Below are positions 1 through 9,807 of a stretch of 46,300 bases of DNA, one piece after another; positions within the stretch are counted from its first letter, which is position 1; the number at the start of each line of letters is the position of its first letter. Source of the DNA: Acidobacteriota bacterium (lineage in GTDB: Bacteria; Acidobacteriota; Blastocatellia; Pyrinomonadales; Pyrinomonadaceae); assembly GCA_020199995.1 (NCBI GenBank), contig JAIVJM010000013.1, forward strand, positions 1-46,300, written 5' to 3'. Made by a program: the position numbers and the translations under genes. The notes below the pieces were generated by a model, which saw only the letters and a program-made list of their open reading frames with translations, did not search any database and had not been told where the DNA came from.

Positions 1-1
1 C

Positions 2-484
2 GCCGAGACCTCGCACGGGGAGACCGCATCCGCCGTTGAGCCGCATCTGGAGAGCGGGATGGCGCTCGCGCAGATGCGGCGCGGACACGAGTTCATCGAG
101 CCGGAGGTCGTGCCCGCCGAAGTCCCCTCCCCGGCGGAGGCCGAGGTCGAATTCACGGACGGCAGCGTCGAGGGCGACGTGGCGAAGTCGCCGGCGGATG
201 TCTCGAACATCACGGATGCATCTCTCGCCGCGGGCGACACGGGAAGCGTGCGCGAAGCGACGGCGGCTGCCGGAGCCGCGCCTTCTGCCGAAGGCTCCGC
301 CGCACACGTCTTCGCCGAGAGCGGCGTGACGCACGGCCAGTTATCGCCCGAGGCGTTGGAAACAATCGCGCGCCGCGTCGTCGAGTTGATGTCGGAGAAG
401 GTCGTCCGCGAAATCGCATGGGAAGTCGTCCCCGACCTCGCCGAGCTGCTCATCAAGCGGCGACTCGACGAAGAGAAACGGTAA
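2..484 (+). CDS. C-terminal part of a response-regulator-like protein (5' end outside window)
   Basis: The frame is open from base 2 with no start visible, so this is the 3' end of a longer gene, ending at TAA 482-484. The visible 160 residues are a low-complexity Ala/Glu-rich linker followed by a conserved-looking amphipathic tail (LSPEALETIARRVVELMSE, then EIAWEVVPDLAELLIKRRL). Tails of this kind occur at the C-terminus of large response-regulator or zinc-ribbon proteins of Acidobacteria and Myxococcota. That family link is from memory, and no receiver domain is visible here. A heptad-repeat hairpin starts 17 bases after the stop. Confidence 0.55.
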   Translation, partial: AETSHGETASAVEPHLESGMALAQMRRGHEFIEPEVVPAEVPSPAEAEVEFTDGSVEGDVAKSPADVSNITDASLAAGDTGSVREATAAAGAAPSAEGSAAHVFAESGVTHGQLSPEALETIARRVVELMSEKVVREIAWEVVPDLAELLIKRRLDEEKR

Positions 485-500
485 AAACCGGAAGGCAACA

Positions 501-570
501 GGAAAAAGGTAAAAGGCAAAAGTGAAGAGGCCGGATGTGCCTTCTCACTTTTGCCTTTTACCTTTTTCTT
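501..570. repeat. heptad-repeat hairpin between response-regulator tail and valS
   Basis: A perfect 23-bp inverted repeat (503-525 with 545-567) encloses a 19-nt loop. Each arm is a run of degenerate 7-mers of the type AAAAGGT. It lies downstream of the preceding stop and just upstream of the valS promoter, so it could terminate the upstream transcript, but there is no free U-tract. Confidence 0.8.
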
Positions 571-581
571 TGGAGCGCGGT

Positions 582-610
582 TTGAGCGCGACGTGCGGAC
601 TTGTTACTAT
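582..610 (+). promoter_or_regulatory. sigma70-type promoter of valS
   Basis: TTGAGC (582-587), 17-bp spacer, TACTAT (605-610). The expected transcription start is near 617, only about six bases before the valS ATG at 623, so the mRNA would be essentially leaderless. No Shine-Dalgarno sequence is visible. Confidence 0.55.
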
Positions 611-622
611 TGACGGCATCTT

Positions 623-3321
<2,699 letters not shown>

Positions 3322-3325
<4 letters not shown>

Positions 3326-4176
3326 ACTGGCTCGACGAGGGCGCGCTGTTTTCGCAAATCGGCGCTTTCCTGAACGAAGATTTGGGGCGGGGCGACATCA
3401 CGACGCAGTCCACGGTGATGCGGCAGCAGAGCGCGCGCGGGCGCTTTCTCGCTAAAGAGCCGATGGTCGTCGCGGGACTCGAAGCCGCCGAGTCGGTCTT
3501 CTCGACTCTCGACTCGCAGCAGCAGCTCGAAGCCTTCGTCTCGGACGGCGACGAGGTCGCCGAGGGCAAGGTCATCGCGCGCACCACGGGCTTCGCCGAC
3601 GTCCTGCTCGGCGGCGAGCGGCTCGCGCTCAACCTCCTGCAACGCCTCTCCGGCATCGCGACGCTGACGCGCCGCTACGTCGAGGCCGTCGAGGGCACGG
3701 GCGCGCAGATCGTGGACACGCGCAAGACGACGCCGGGCCTGCGGATGCTCGAGAAGTACGCGGTGCAGGCGGGCGGGGGGCGCAACCACCGCTTCGGGCT
3801 CGACGACGGCGTGCTGATTAAGGACAACCACATCGCGCTCGCGGGCGGCGTGGGGACGGCGGTCGAGCGCGCGCGCAAGGCCGTGGGCCACCTGCACAAG
3901 ATCGAGGTCGAGGTCTCGAAGGAGTCAGACCTGCGCGAGGCCGTCCGCAGCGGCGCGGACATCCTCCTGCTCGACAACGTTTCGCCGGAAGAGACGGCGC
4001 GCATGGTCGAGATTGCGCGCGGGCTCGCGCCGAACGTCCTGCTCGAATCGTCGGGCGGCATCACGCTTGAGAACGTGCGCGCCTACGCCGAGGCCGGGGT
4101 CAACCTCGTCAGCATCGGCGCGCTCACGCACTCGGCCCGTGCGATGGACATCAGCTTCAAGATTCAACCGGCGTGA
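3322..4176 (+). CDS. nadC: nicotinate-nucleotide diphosphorylase (quinolinate phosphoribosyltransferase)
   Basis: Converts quinolinate and PRPP to nicotinate mononucleotide in de novo NAD synthesis. At 284 residues it has normal length. The N-terminal segment DLGRGDITTQSTV and the catalytic block RKTTPGLRMLEKYA followed by GGGRNHRFGLDDGVLIKDNH are the family signature. The late SSGGITLENVRAYAEAGV strand-loop contributes to phosphate binding. The ATG overlaps the valS stop by four bases, so it is probably co-transcribed with valS. The common partner nadA or nadB is not in the window. Confidence 0.97.
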
Positions 4177-4244
4177 GCGAGAGGAACAAAGGCGCGGGCG
4201 CGGCGTGTAAGAGTTTTATGTCCATGGGTACTGGAGGTTTTCTG

Positions 4245-5249
4245 ATGAACGAAAGATCGGCTCGCCGTCTGGGCGCGGCGCTCGTCGCGCTGCTATTCTT
4301 CGCCGCCTGCCTGCCGCCGCAGGCGCTCTCGCAGCAGCGCCGGCGCACTTCGCGCCGTGCCGCGAACCGCGCCCGCACGCCCGCGCCGGCCACCGCTCCC
4401 ACGCCCGCGACGACTTCGACGGGCGAGCCGAGGCTCGTCAGCACAGCCGACGAAGACGCGGCGCAGGAAGGTTCGACGCGGCGCTCCGGTGGGCGCAGCA
4501 CCACGCGCCGCGCCGCCGAGCCGGAGCCCGACCCCCTGCGCACGACCGTGACGCGCCTCTCGACGCAGGTCGAGAAGCTCACGGACGACCTTTCGCAGAT
4601 GAGGACGGATCAGCGCGCGCTCTTCGACCTCGAACGCCTGAACCGCGCCGAGCAGCGCGCCGAGACGCTGCGCGCGCAACTGCGCGACGTGACCGACAAG
4701 GAGTTCATGCATCAGGAGCGGCTCGCGCAGGTCGAAGACGAACTCCAGCCCGATCAAATCCAGCGCCGCGCGGCGCTCGTCGGGACGCTCAACCCGTCAG
4801 TCGTCCGCGACCAGATTCAGCGCAGCCTCGAACGCGAAAGGGAGCGCACGCGCAAGCAGCTCGAACTTGTCTCCAACAGCCGCACGCGCCTCGAAGTCGC
4901 CGTCGCCAGCGCCGAGTCCGAAGTCGAGCGACTGCGCCAGCGCATTGACGCCAACGACTTGCAGCAGCAGCAGCAGCAGGCCGGCCCCGGCAACGACGAT
5001 CTCTCAATCCGAGCTTTACCGCCTGATCGAAGAGGCCGCGGGGCGTGGGGAGCGCGTCGTGGTGGCGACGGTCGCGCACACGCGCGGCTCGACTCCGCAG
5101 CGGCGCGGCGCGAAGATGCTCTTCTTCGAGGACGGCGCGACCGCCGGAACGGTCGGCGGCGGCTGCATCGAGGCCGAAGTCTGGGCCGAGGCGCGCGAGG
5201 CCCTGCGCACAGGCGCCTCCGCCCTGCACACCTTCAGCCTGACCGCTGA
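4245..5249 (+). CDS. secreted coiled-coil protein, 3' end runs into xdhC (probable lost stop)
   Basis: ATG 4245 is chosen because GGAGG lies seven bases upstream (4233-4237). An in-frame GTG at 4173 overlapping nadC lacks this. The protein begins with a signal peptide (ARRLGAALVALLFFAACLPP, cleavage near ALSQ). An Arg/Thr/Pro-rich linker and a long Glu/Arg/Leu heptad coiled coil (about residues 105-245) follow, ending in a Gln run. From about base 4990 this frame is only the shadow of the XdhC domain read in another frame, so the true C-terminus should be near the Gln run. The missing stop and missing xdhC start point to a small deletion or frameshift at the CAG repeat (about 4965-5005). The function is unknown, with a periplasmic or envelope location inferred. 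Confidence 0.6.
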   Translation: MNERSARRLGAALVALLFFAACLPPQALSQQRRRTSRRAANRARTPAPATAPTPATTSTGEPRLVSTADEDAAQEGSTRRSGGRSTTRRAAEPEPDPLRTTVTRLSTQVEKLTDDLSQMRTDQRALFDLERLNRAEQRAETLRAQLRDVTDKEFMHQERLAQVEDELQPDQIQRRAALVGTLNPSVVRDQIQRSLERERERTRKQLELVSNSRTRLEVAVASAESEVERLRQRIDANDLQQQQQQAGPGNDDLSIRALPPDRRGRGAWGARRGGDGRAHARLDSAAARREDALLRGRRDRRNGRRRLHRGRSLGRGARGPAHRRLRPAHLQPDR

Positions 5250-5328
5250 CGAGGCCAGCGAAGAGGGCATGGTCTGCGGCGGCACGATGGAGATTCTGGT
5301 AGACGTGTGGGAAGGTGAAAAGCCTTGA
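4945..5328 (+). CDS. XdhC/CoxI-family N-terminal domain protein, start lost
   Basis: From about base 5005 the frame encodes SELYRLIEEAAGRGERVVVA, then TVAHTRGSTPQRRGAKMLFF, the metal/cofactor-like motif GGGCIEAE and EGMVCGGTMEILVDVWE. This is a typical XdhC_CoxI domain of about 105 residues. Family members help insert sulfurated molybdenum cofactor into xanthine-dehydrogenase-type enzymes. No credible start codon precedes the homology. Only TTG codons at 4945 and 4867 are in frame, inside the upstream coiled-coil gene, so the coordinates of the 5' end are nominal. A Rossmann-domain XdhC partner lies at 5752. No molybdoenzyme structural genes are in the window. Confidence 0.7.
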   Translation: MTPTTCSSSSSRPAPATTISQSELYRLIEEAAGRGERVVVATVAHTRGSTPQRRGAKMLFFEDGATAGTVGGGCIEAEVWAEAREALRTGASALHTFSLTADEASEEGMVCGGTMEILVDVWEGEKP

Positions 5329-5329
5329 G

Positions 5330-5415
5330 CCGTGACGGGTGACGGGTGACAAGTAAAGGAAAAGAGCGTATCTTTTGTTTCCGACCTGTCATCTGTCACC
5401 GTTTACCTGTCACGG
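5330..5415. repeat. heptad-repeat hairpin, GTGACGG type
   Basis: The left arm (5330-5364) carries consecutive GTGACGG-like 7-mers. The right arm (about 5383-5415) carries their complements as CTGTCAC-like words. Pairing is imperfect. It lies immediately after the XdhC N-domain stop. Confidence 0.7.
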
Positions 5416-5426
5416 AGTTACAGAGT

Positions 5427-5747
5427 ATGCCGACATCTTTCATCGAAGAGTACAAGGCGAAGCACCGGCACCCTTTGAACCGGCTGACGCATAGCGTCGG
5501 CATCCCCATGATCGTCGTCTCGCTGCCGCTCTTCCTGTGGAACTGGCGTTGGGCGCTCGCGCTCTTCGTCGCCGGGTGGGTTCTGCAATTCGTCGGGCAC
5601 GCGATTGAAGGGAACCAGCCCGCTTTCTTCCGCAACCCCGTCTACCTCGTCGTCGGCCCCCTCTGGCTCGCGCGGCGCGCGCTCGGCGCGGTCGGGCTCC
5701 TGCGCCCCGCCGCGGTGCGCAGGCCGCTCGACAAACGCGCGCCCTGA
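5427..5747 (+). CDS. Mpo1-like (DUF962) membrane protein
   Basis: A 106-residue protein starting MPTSFIEEYKAKHRHPLNRL, with two or three membrane segments (about residues 28-60 and 72-95). The motifs HPLNRLTHSVGIPM and FVGHAIEGNQPAFF carry the conserved His and Glu/Asn residues of the Mpo1/YGL010w family. In yeast, Mpo1 is an Fe(II) dioxygenase acting in 2-hydroxy fatty acid alpha-oxidation. The bacterial role is not established. It sits between the two XdhC genes, with only four bases separating its stop from the next ATG, so it probably belongs to the same transcript. Confidence 0.8.
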   Translation: MPTSFIEEYKAKHRHPLNRLTHSVGIPMIVVSLPLFLWNWRWALALFVAGWVLQFVGHAIEGNQPAFFRNPVYLVVGPLWLARRALGAVGLLRPAAVRRPLDKRAP

Positions 5748-5751
5748 CCCG

Positions 5752-6633
5752 ATGAGCGACTCGGGCAATCAGACTCCTTCCCAAGACATCACGCGCGCGG
5801 CGGCGCGCGTCCTCCTCGAAGGCGAATTGGCGGCGCTCGCGACCGTCGTCGAAGCGCCGTGCGAAACCGTGAAGTCCGCCCCGTGCGAGGGCTCGAAGGC
5901 GGCCCCGCGCGTGGGCGCGAAAGTCCTGCTCGAAGAGTCAGGCGCGCGCGCGGGCACGACGGGCGACGCGGCGCTCGACGAAGCCGTGGCCGCCTACGCG
6001 CGCGCGTTCCTCGACTCACGCGCCGAGGCGCGCACGCTGCGTGTCGCAGAGTTCGCGCCTGAGAGGGAAGACTTACGCGGCGCGCGCGTTTTGTTTGAGC
6101 GCGTCGAGTCGGAGCCGCGCGTCATTATCTGCGGGGCGGGGCACGTCGGCGCGGCGCTGGCGCGGCTGGCGCACGCGGTCGGATACAGGGTCACGCTCTT
6201 GGACGACCGCGCGGATTTCGTCGCGCCGTCGCGCTTCGACGCAGAAGGCATCGAACTCGTCGCCGCCCTCAGGGGGTGGACGGAGGCCTTGAAGAGGGCG
6301 GTCGGCAACGGGCGCGGCGTCTACGTCGCGGTCGTGACACGCGGGCACAACGAGGATGAGGAGTGCTTGAGGGCCGTGCTGGCCGCGCGTCCGCGCTACG
6401 TCGGGATGATCGGTAGTCGCCGCCGCACGAACATCGTTCTGGCGCGGCTGCGCGAGGCGGGCTTCGACGAAGGGGCGTTGCGTCGCGTGCGCGCGCCCAT
6501 CGGTCTCGACATCGGCGCGGTCTCGCCGGAAGAGGTCGCGCTCTCGGTCCTCGCCGAGATCGTCTCCGAGCGGCGCGGCGGCACGGGCGCTCCGCTCTCC
6601 GCTTGGCGACGAGCAGTGAGCAGTGAGCAGTAA
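5752..6633 (+). CDS. XdhC family protein with Rossmann domain
   Basis: This 293-residue protein has an N-terminal region resembling a degenerate XdhC_CoxI domain, without the Cys-containing GGGC motif. A C-terminal XdhC Rossmann domain follows, with the nucleotide-binding motif IICGAGHVGAALARLA and the family block VVTRGHNEDEECLRAVLAAR then YVGMIGSRRRTN. It is a probable molybdenum-cofactor insertion or maturation factor acting with the N-domain protein upstream. ATG 5752 gives the best fit; the frame stays open farther upstream inside the Mpo1-like gene. The last residues (AVSSEQ) and the TAA stop are encoded by the left arm of a heptad-repeat hairpin, so the natural C-terminus was probably changed by the repeat. 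Confidence 0.85.
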   Translation: MSDSGNQTPSQDITRAAARVLLEGELAALATVVEAPCETVKSAPCEGSKAAPRVGAKVLLEESGARAGTTGDAALDEAVAAYARAFLDSRAEARTLRVAEFAPEREDLRGARVLFERVESEPRVIICGAGHVGAALARLAHAVGYRVTLLDDRADFVAPSRFDAEGIELVAALRGWTEALKRAVGNGRGVYVAVVTRGHNEDEECLRAVLAARPRYVGMIGSRRRTNIVLARLREAGFDEGALRRVRAPIGLDIGAVSPEEVALSVLAEIVSERRGGTGAPLSAWRRAVSSEQ

Positions 6634-6691
6634 GCAGTGAGTAGTCAAGGCTGACCTGCTCTCACTGCTTACTGCTCACTGCTCACTGCTC
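6611..6691. repeat. perfect 31-bp heptad-repeat hairpin, GAGCAGT type
   Basis: Positions 6611-6641 and 6661-6691 are perfect inverted repeats made of GAGCAGT/AAGCAGT 7-mers, around a 19-nt loop. It lies between convergent genes and contributes the 3' coding ends of both. Confidence 0.95.
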
Positions 6692-6864
6692 ACTGTCCTG
6701 ACGCTCTGATTTTGAGTTTCCATCCGTTTCCTTCGTTTTCCCCTGAGCACGCCGTGAATCATCAGCACCGGGAAGATGGGCGCGTAGGCCCAGCCGGCGA
6801 TGGCCGCGCCAGCGGAAGCCGACTCTTCGCCGATGCCCTGACTCAACAACTTCTCGCGGATCAT
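6676..6864 (-). CDS. small membrane protein, unknown
   Basis: A 62-residue reading frame starting at ATG 6864 with a good ribosome site (AAGGAG about six bases upstream on the minus strand). One hydrophobic segment (GAAIAGWAYAPIFPVLMIHG) is followed by a basic stop-transfer stretch GKRRKR. I do not recognise the family. The C-terminal SSEQ and the stop lie inside the heptad hairpin, mirroring the convergent xdhC gene. The Shine-Dalgarno and the hydrophobic segment favour a real gene. Confidence 0.5.
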   Translation of the reverse strand: MIREKLLSQGIGEESASAGAAIAGWAYAPIFPVLMIHGVLRGKRRKRMETQNQSVRTVSSEQ

Positions 6865-6977
6865 CACTGCTCCTTGCGGTCTGCGGGCGGTTAGGGGCAT
6901 TGTAGAAAACGACAGCCGCCGCCGGTCGTCCGGGCGGCTGAGCATTATTAATTTTCCAGCCACATCTATCAAGGTTT

Positions 6978-8357
6978 ATGTCAACGGCACGAACGGGGCC
7001 GCGCGGGGGCGCGATGTTCCGCGCCCTCTCGCACCGCAACTACCGCCTCTTCTGGGCCGGCGCGTTTCTTTCGGGCGCGGGCACGTGGATGCAGACGGTC
7101 GCGCAGAGCTGGCTCGTACTGAAGCTCACCGACTCGGCTTTCTGGCTCGGCCTCGACACCTTCATGGCGAGCGCGCCGGGGCTTCTGCTGACGCTGCTCG
7201 CGGGCGTCTACGCCGACGTCTTCGACCGCAAGCGCCTGCTCATCTTCATGCAGGCGGGCGCTGGAGCCGCGGCGCTCGCGCTCGCCGCGCTGGTCTGGGC
7301 GGAGGCCGTCCAAGTCTGGATGATTCTCGTCCTGACTTTCGTGACGGGCTGCTGCTGGGCCGTCGCGGGGCCGTCGTATCAGGCGATCACGATTGACCTC
7401 GTCGAGCGCGAAGACCTCGCCAACGCCATCGCGCTCAACTCCACGCAGTTCCAGCTCTCGCGTGTCTTCGGCCCGCTGCTCGCCGCGCTCGCCATCAAAT
7501 TCACGGGGCTCGCCGGATGCTTCCTCATCAACGGTCTCTCCTACGCGGCCATCGTCGTCGCGCTCGCGCTGGTGAAGTTCAAGAAGGCGGCGGGCACGGG
7601 CGAGACTGCGGCACAGAGGGGCGACGATGCGGCGGAGGGCACGCCCGCCGCGGGGGCGGAGCCGACGGCGGCGTCGGCGGAGGTCGCGTCTCCGGGGGCT
7701 GATGCCGCGTCGGCGTTGGTTGACGACGCGCCGCGGCGTACGTCGGGCGGCGGGCGGGCCGTCCTGCGTGATCTGCTCGAAGGCTTCAGTTACGTGAAGC
7801 GCCGCCCGCGCGTGAGCCTGCTGATTGTGTGCTCGGCGGTGGTGAGTCTTTTCGGGTCGCCGTACCTCGTGCTGATGCCTCTGTTCGCGCGCAACGTGTT
7901 CGGGTGGGGCGAGACGGGGCTCTCGCTTTTGATGGGGACGGCGGGCGTGGGCGCGTTGTGCGGGGCGCTGATGCTGGCCTACCGCGGCGACTTCAGACGC
8001 AAAGGCTGGTTCGTCCTGTGCAGCGCTTTCGCGGCGGCGCTCTGCGTCGTCGGCTTCTCTTCAGTGTCGCGGCCCGCGCCCGCGCTTGTGCTGCTCTTCG
8101 GCGTCGGGTTCTCGATGGTCTCTTTCTTCGCCGTCAGCAACACGCTCATTCAGCACCTCGTCACAGACCGCATGCGCGGGCGCGTCATGAGCATGTGGAT
8201 TCTGACCTTCGTCGGCACGATGCCGTTCGGGAGCTTTCTGTCGGGGGCCGCCGCCGAACGCTTCGGCCCGCAAAGGACGCTCGCCGCCTGCGGCATCTTC
8301 ATCGCGCTCTTCGTCGTCTGGGTCGGGTGGCGCAACCCCCGACTGCGCGAACTCTGA
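6978..8357 (+). CDS. MFS transporter (MFS_3 / enterobactin-exporter-like)
   Basis: A 459-residue inner-membrane protein with about twelve hydrophobic segments. The first motif, FRALSHRNYRLFWAGAFLSG, and AGVYADVFDRKRLL (loop 2-3, GxxxDRxxRR-like) place it in the MFS_3/DHA3 group of drug or siderophore exporters. A long Ala/Gly-rich cytoplasmic loop (about residues 205-255) separates the two halves. The substrate cannot be predicted. The ATG at 6978 has a weak AAGG three bases upstream. The neighbours give no functional hint. A 19-bp inverted repeat follows the stop. Confidence 0.9.
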   Translation: MSTARTGPRGGAMFRALSHRNYRLFWAGAFLSGAGTWMQTVAQSWLVLKLTDSAFWLGLDTFMASAPGLLLTLLAGVYADVFDRKRLLIFMQAGAGAAALALAALVWAEAVQVWMILVLTFVTGCCWAVAGPSYQAITIDLVEREDLANAIALNSTQFQLSRVFGPLLAALAIKFTGLAGCFLINGLSYAAIVVALALVKFKKAAGTGETAAQRGDDAAEGTPAAGAEPTAASAEVASPGADAASALVDDAPRRTSGGGRAVLRDLLEGFSYVKRRPRVSLLIVCSAVVSLFGSPYLVLMPLFARNVFGWGETGLSLLMGTAGVGALCGALMLAYRGDFRRKGWFVLCSAFAAALCVVGFSSVSRPAPALVLLFGVGFSMVSFFAVSNTLIQHLVTDRMRGRVMSMWILTFVGTMPFGSFLSGAAAERFGPQRTLAACGIFIALFVVWVGWRNPRLREL

Positions 8358-8368
8358 GCCGGAGAGGA

Positions 8369-8430
8369 GCGCTGAAGCCGCGACGACCTGAGATGAATTC
8401 TCTTTTAATCAGTCGTCGCGGCTTCAGCGC
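8369..8430. terminator. long inverted repeat between convergent genes (possible bidirectional terminator)
   Basis: Positions 8369-8387 and 8412-8430 form a perfect 19-bp stem with a 24-nt loop, in the gap between the MFS gene and the minus-strand gene at 8439. There is no clear U-tract on either strand, so termination is inferred from position. The arms are not heptad repeats. Confidence 0.55.
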
Positions 8431-8438
8431 CTCCCATC

Positions 8439-9353
8439 CTACCTCGGTCGCCGTCTGCCAGCCCCCGCGCGCGGGGCCGAAACCGTCGTCGTCGTCGTCG
8501 CGACCGGCATCTCCTGTGACCAGAAGGTCGGGTCGGCCTTGATGAACTCCTCCGGCGGGTTGCTCATGCGCCCGTTGATGGCATAGATGACGGTATCGCT
8601 CGGGTCGAGGGTTGCGCTCACTAACCTCTCGAAGTCGTCGAGCTTTTCGCCCATCGCCTTGGGGAACTCGTCGCCTGCTGCCATCTGCTGATCCATCTCG
8701 GCGAGTGACTCCATCGAAGACAGGATGAGGAACATCCCGTCGCGACCGCCGCCCATCACCTCGTAGACGGCGAAGTGATGGTCGCCTTTCATCTTACCCA
8801 GTGCCCCCTTGTACATCTGCGTGGCCCTGATGAAGTCGCCGTAGTGACCCGGCTTGACGCGGAACGTCGAGACGGAGAGGTAGCGCGCTTTGGCGAGACT
8901 GGCGCGAGGGTTGTGGCTCAGCATGGGGTTGAAGGATGCGACCATGCTCCGCACCGAAGTGTGGAGGTCTTCGCCCTGCTGGGGGGGGCCTGTCACGCGC
9001 TCGAAGAAAGTCCTCATCGGGCCGGGCTTGGTCATCCATCGCTCAATGTCGCGCTGGCTCTGCGCCCACTGCGCGAACGAGTCGAAGGTGTAGAGGTACA
9101 AGACCTCGTTCGCGTTCCCGGCGATAGGGGACATGCCGACGCGGACGTACGAGGGTTCGTTGACCGTCCTTGCGTGGGCGAGCATGCGGGCGAAGTTGTT
9201 AGACTCCCTCAAGTGTTCTTCAAACTTACCGGGCTTGAGTTCCTCGCGCTCGATCAGAATAACTTTGGACGGGCCGCTCGTCTGGGCGCGAGCCGCCGGG
9301 GCGACCGTGAGCAAAAAGCAGATCGCGGAAAGCAAGAGACAGGGTTTCTTCAT
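8439..9353 (-). CDS. secreted protein of unknown function with ferredoxin-like repeats
   Basis: ATG 9353 is chosen over an upstream frame start because GGAGG lies just upstream and the protein then begins with a clean signal peptide (MKKPCLLLSAICFLLTVAPA, cleavage after ARAQ). The mature protein is about 280 residues and has two similar halves: VILIEREELKPGKFEEHLRE and VSTFRVKPGHYGDFIRATQM. This suggests a duplicated dimeric alpha-beta-barrel (NIPSNAP/ABM-like) fold. The assignment is by pattern only. The C-terminus is low-complexity Thr/Arg/Pro. Periplasmic location is inferred. Confidence 0.75.
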   Translation of the reverse strand: MKKPCLLLSAICFLLTVAPAARAQTSGPSKVILIEREELKPGKFEEHLRESNNFARMLAHARTVNEPSYVRVGMSPIAGNANEVLYLYTFDSFAQWAQSQRDIERWMTKPGPMRTFFERVTGPPQQGEDLHTSVRSMVASFNPMLSHNPRASLAKARYLSVSTFRVKPGHYGDFIRATQMYKGALGKMKGDHHFAVYEVMGGGRDGMFLILSSMESLAEMDQQMAAGDEFPKAMGEKLDDFERLVSATLDPSDTVIYAINGRMSNPPEEFIKADPTFWSQEMPVATTTTTVSAPRAGAGRRRPR

Positions 9354-9807
9354 AGATGCCACCTCCGAAGGGCATGTTAAATTCGGCTCCGGGCACAAGG
9401 CAGCGGCCAGAACGCCGAAGGATTGTGGGCGTGGGCGTTGCTACGACTTGACGTGCGCAACGCGAAGGTTGATTTCCGGACCGTGCGTGAACTGGTAAAG
9501 GCGAGCGAAAACGTTCCAGGCGCGGCCCGTGACGGTAAATCACCATTTAGTTGGCGAGAACATATTTGAAATCGTGTGGCGAGTCAATGACAGGACAGGC
9601 GGTCGGTTGCGCTCGGAAACCTGCTTCGATCCGGGCGGCCTCTGGTCGGCGGGGGCATGTTCCGGAGGCAACGTTTCTGCCCGCCGCCGGATTCAGAGCT
9701 GCAAGAAAGACCACCGCGGGCGTTCTACCAGCAGACCGGCGCGCGTTGAGATGAGTCGGCCAGTCAGAGAAATTCGATTCCTTCGAGAGCCTTTTGAGGA
9801 GAGAGCG
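9354..9807. other. 454-bp divergent intergenic region, no gene seen
   Basis: This separates two divergently transcribed secreted-protein genes. A reading frame continues upstream of 9808 into this region, but its predicted residues look random. It should contain both promoters, though I cannot point to convincing -35/-10 pairs. No tRNA, riboswitch or long hairpin was recognised. Confidence 0.5.
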
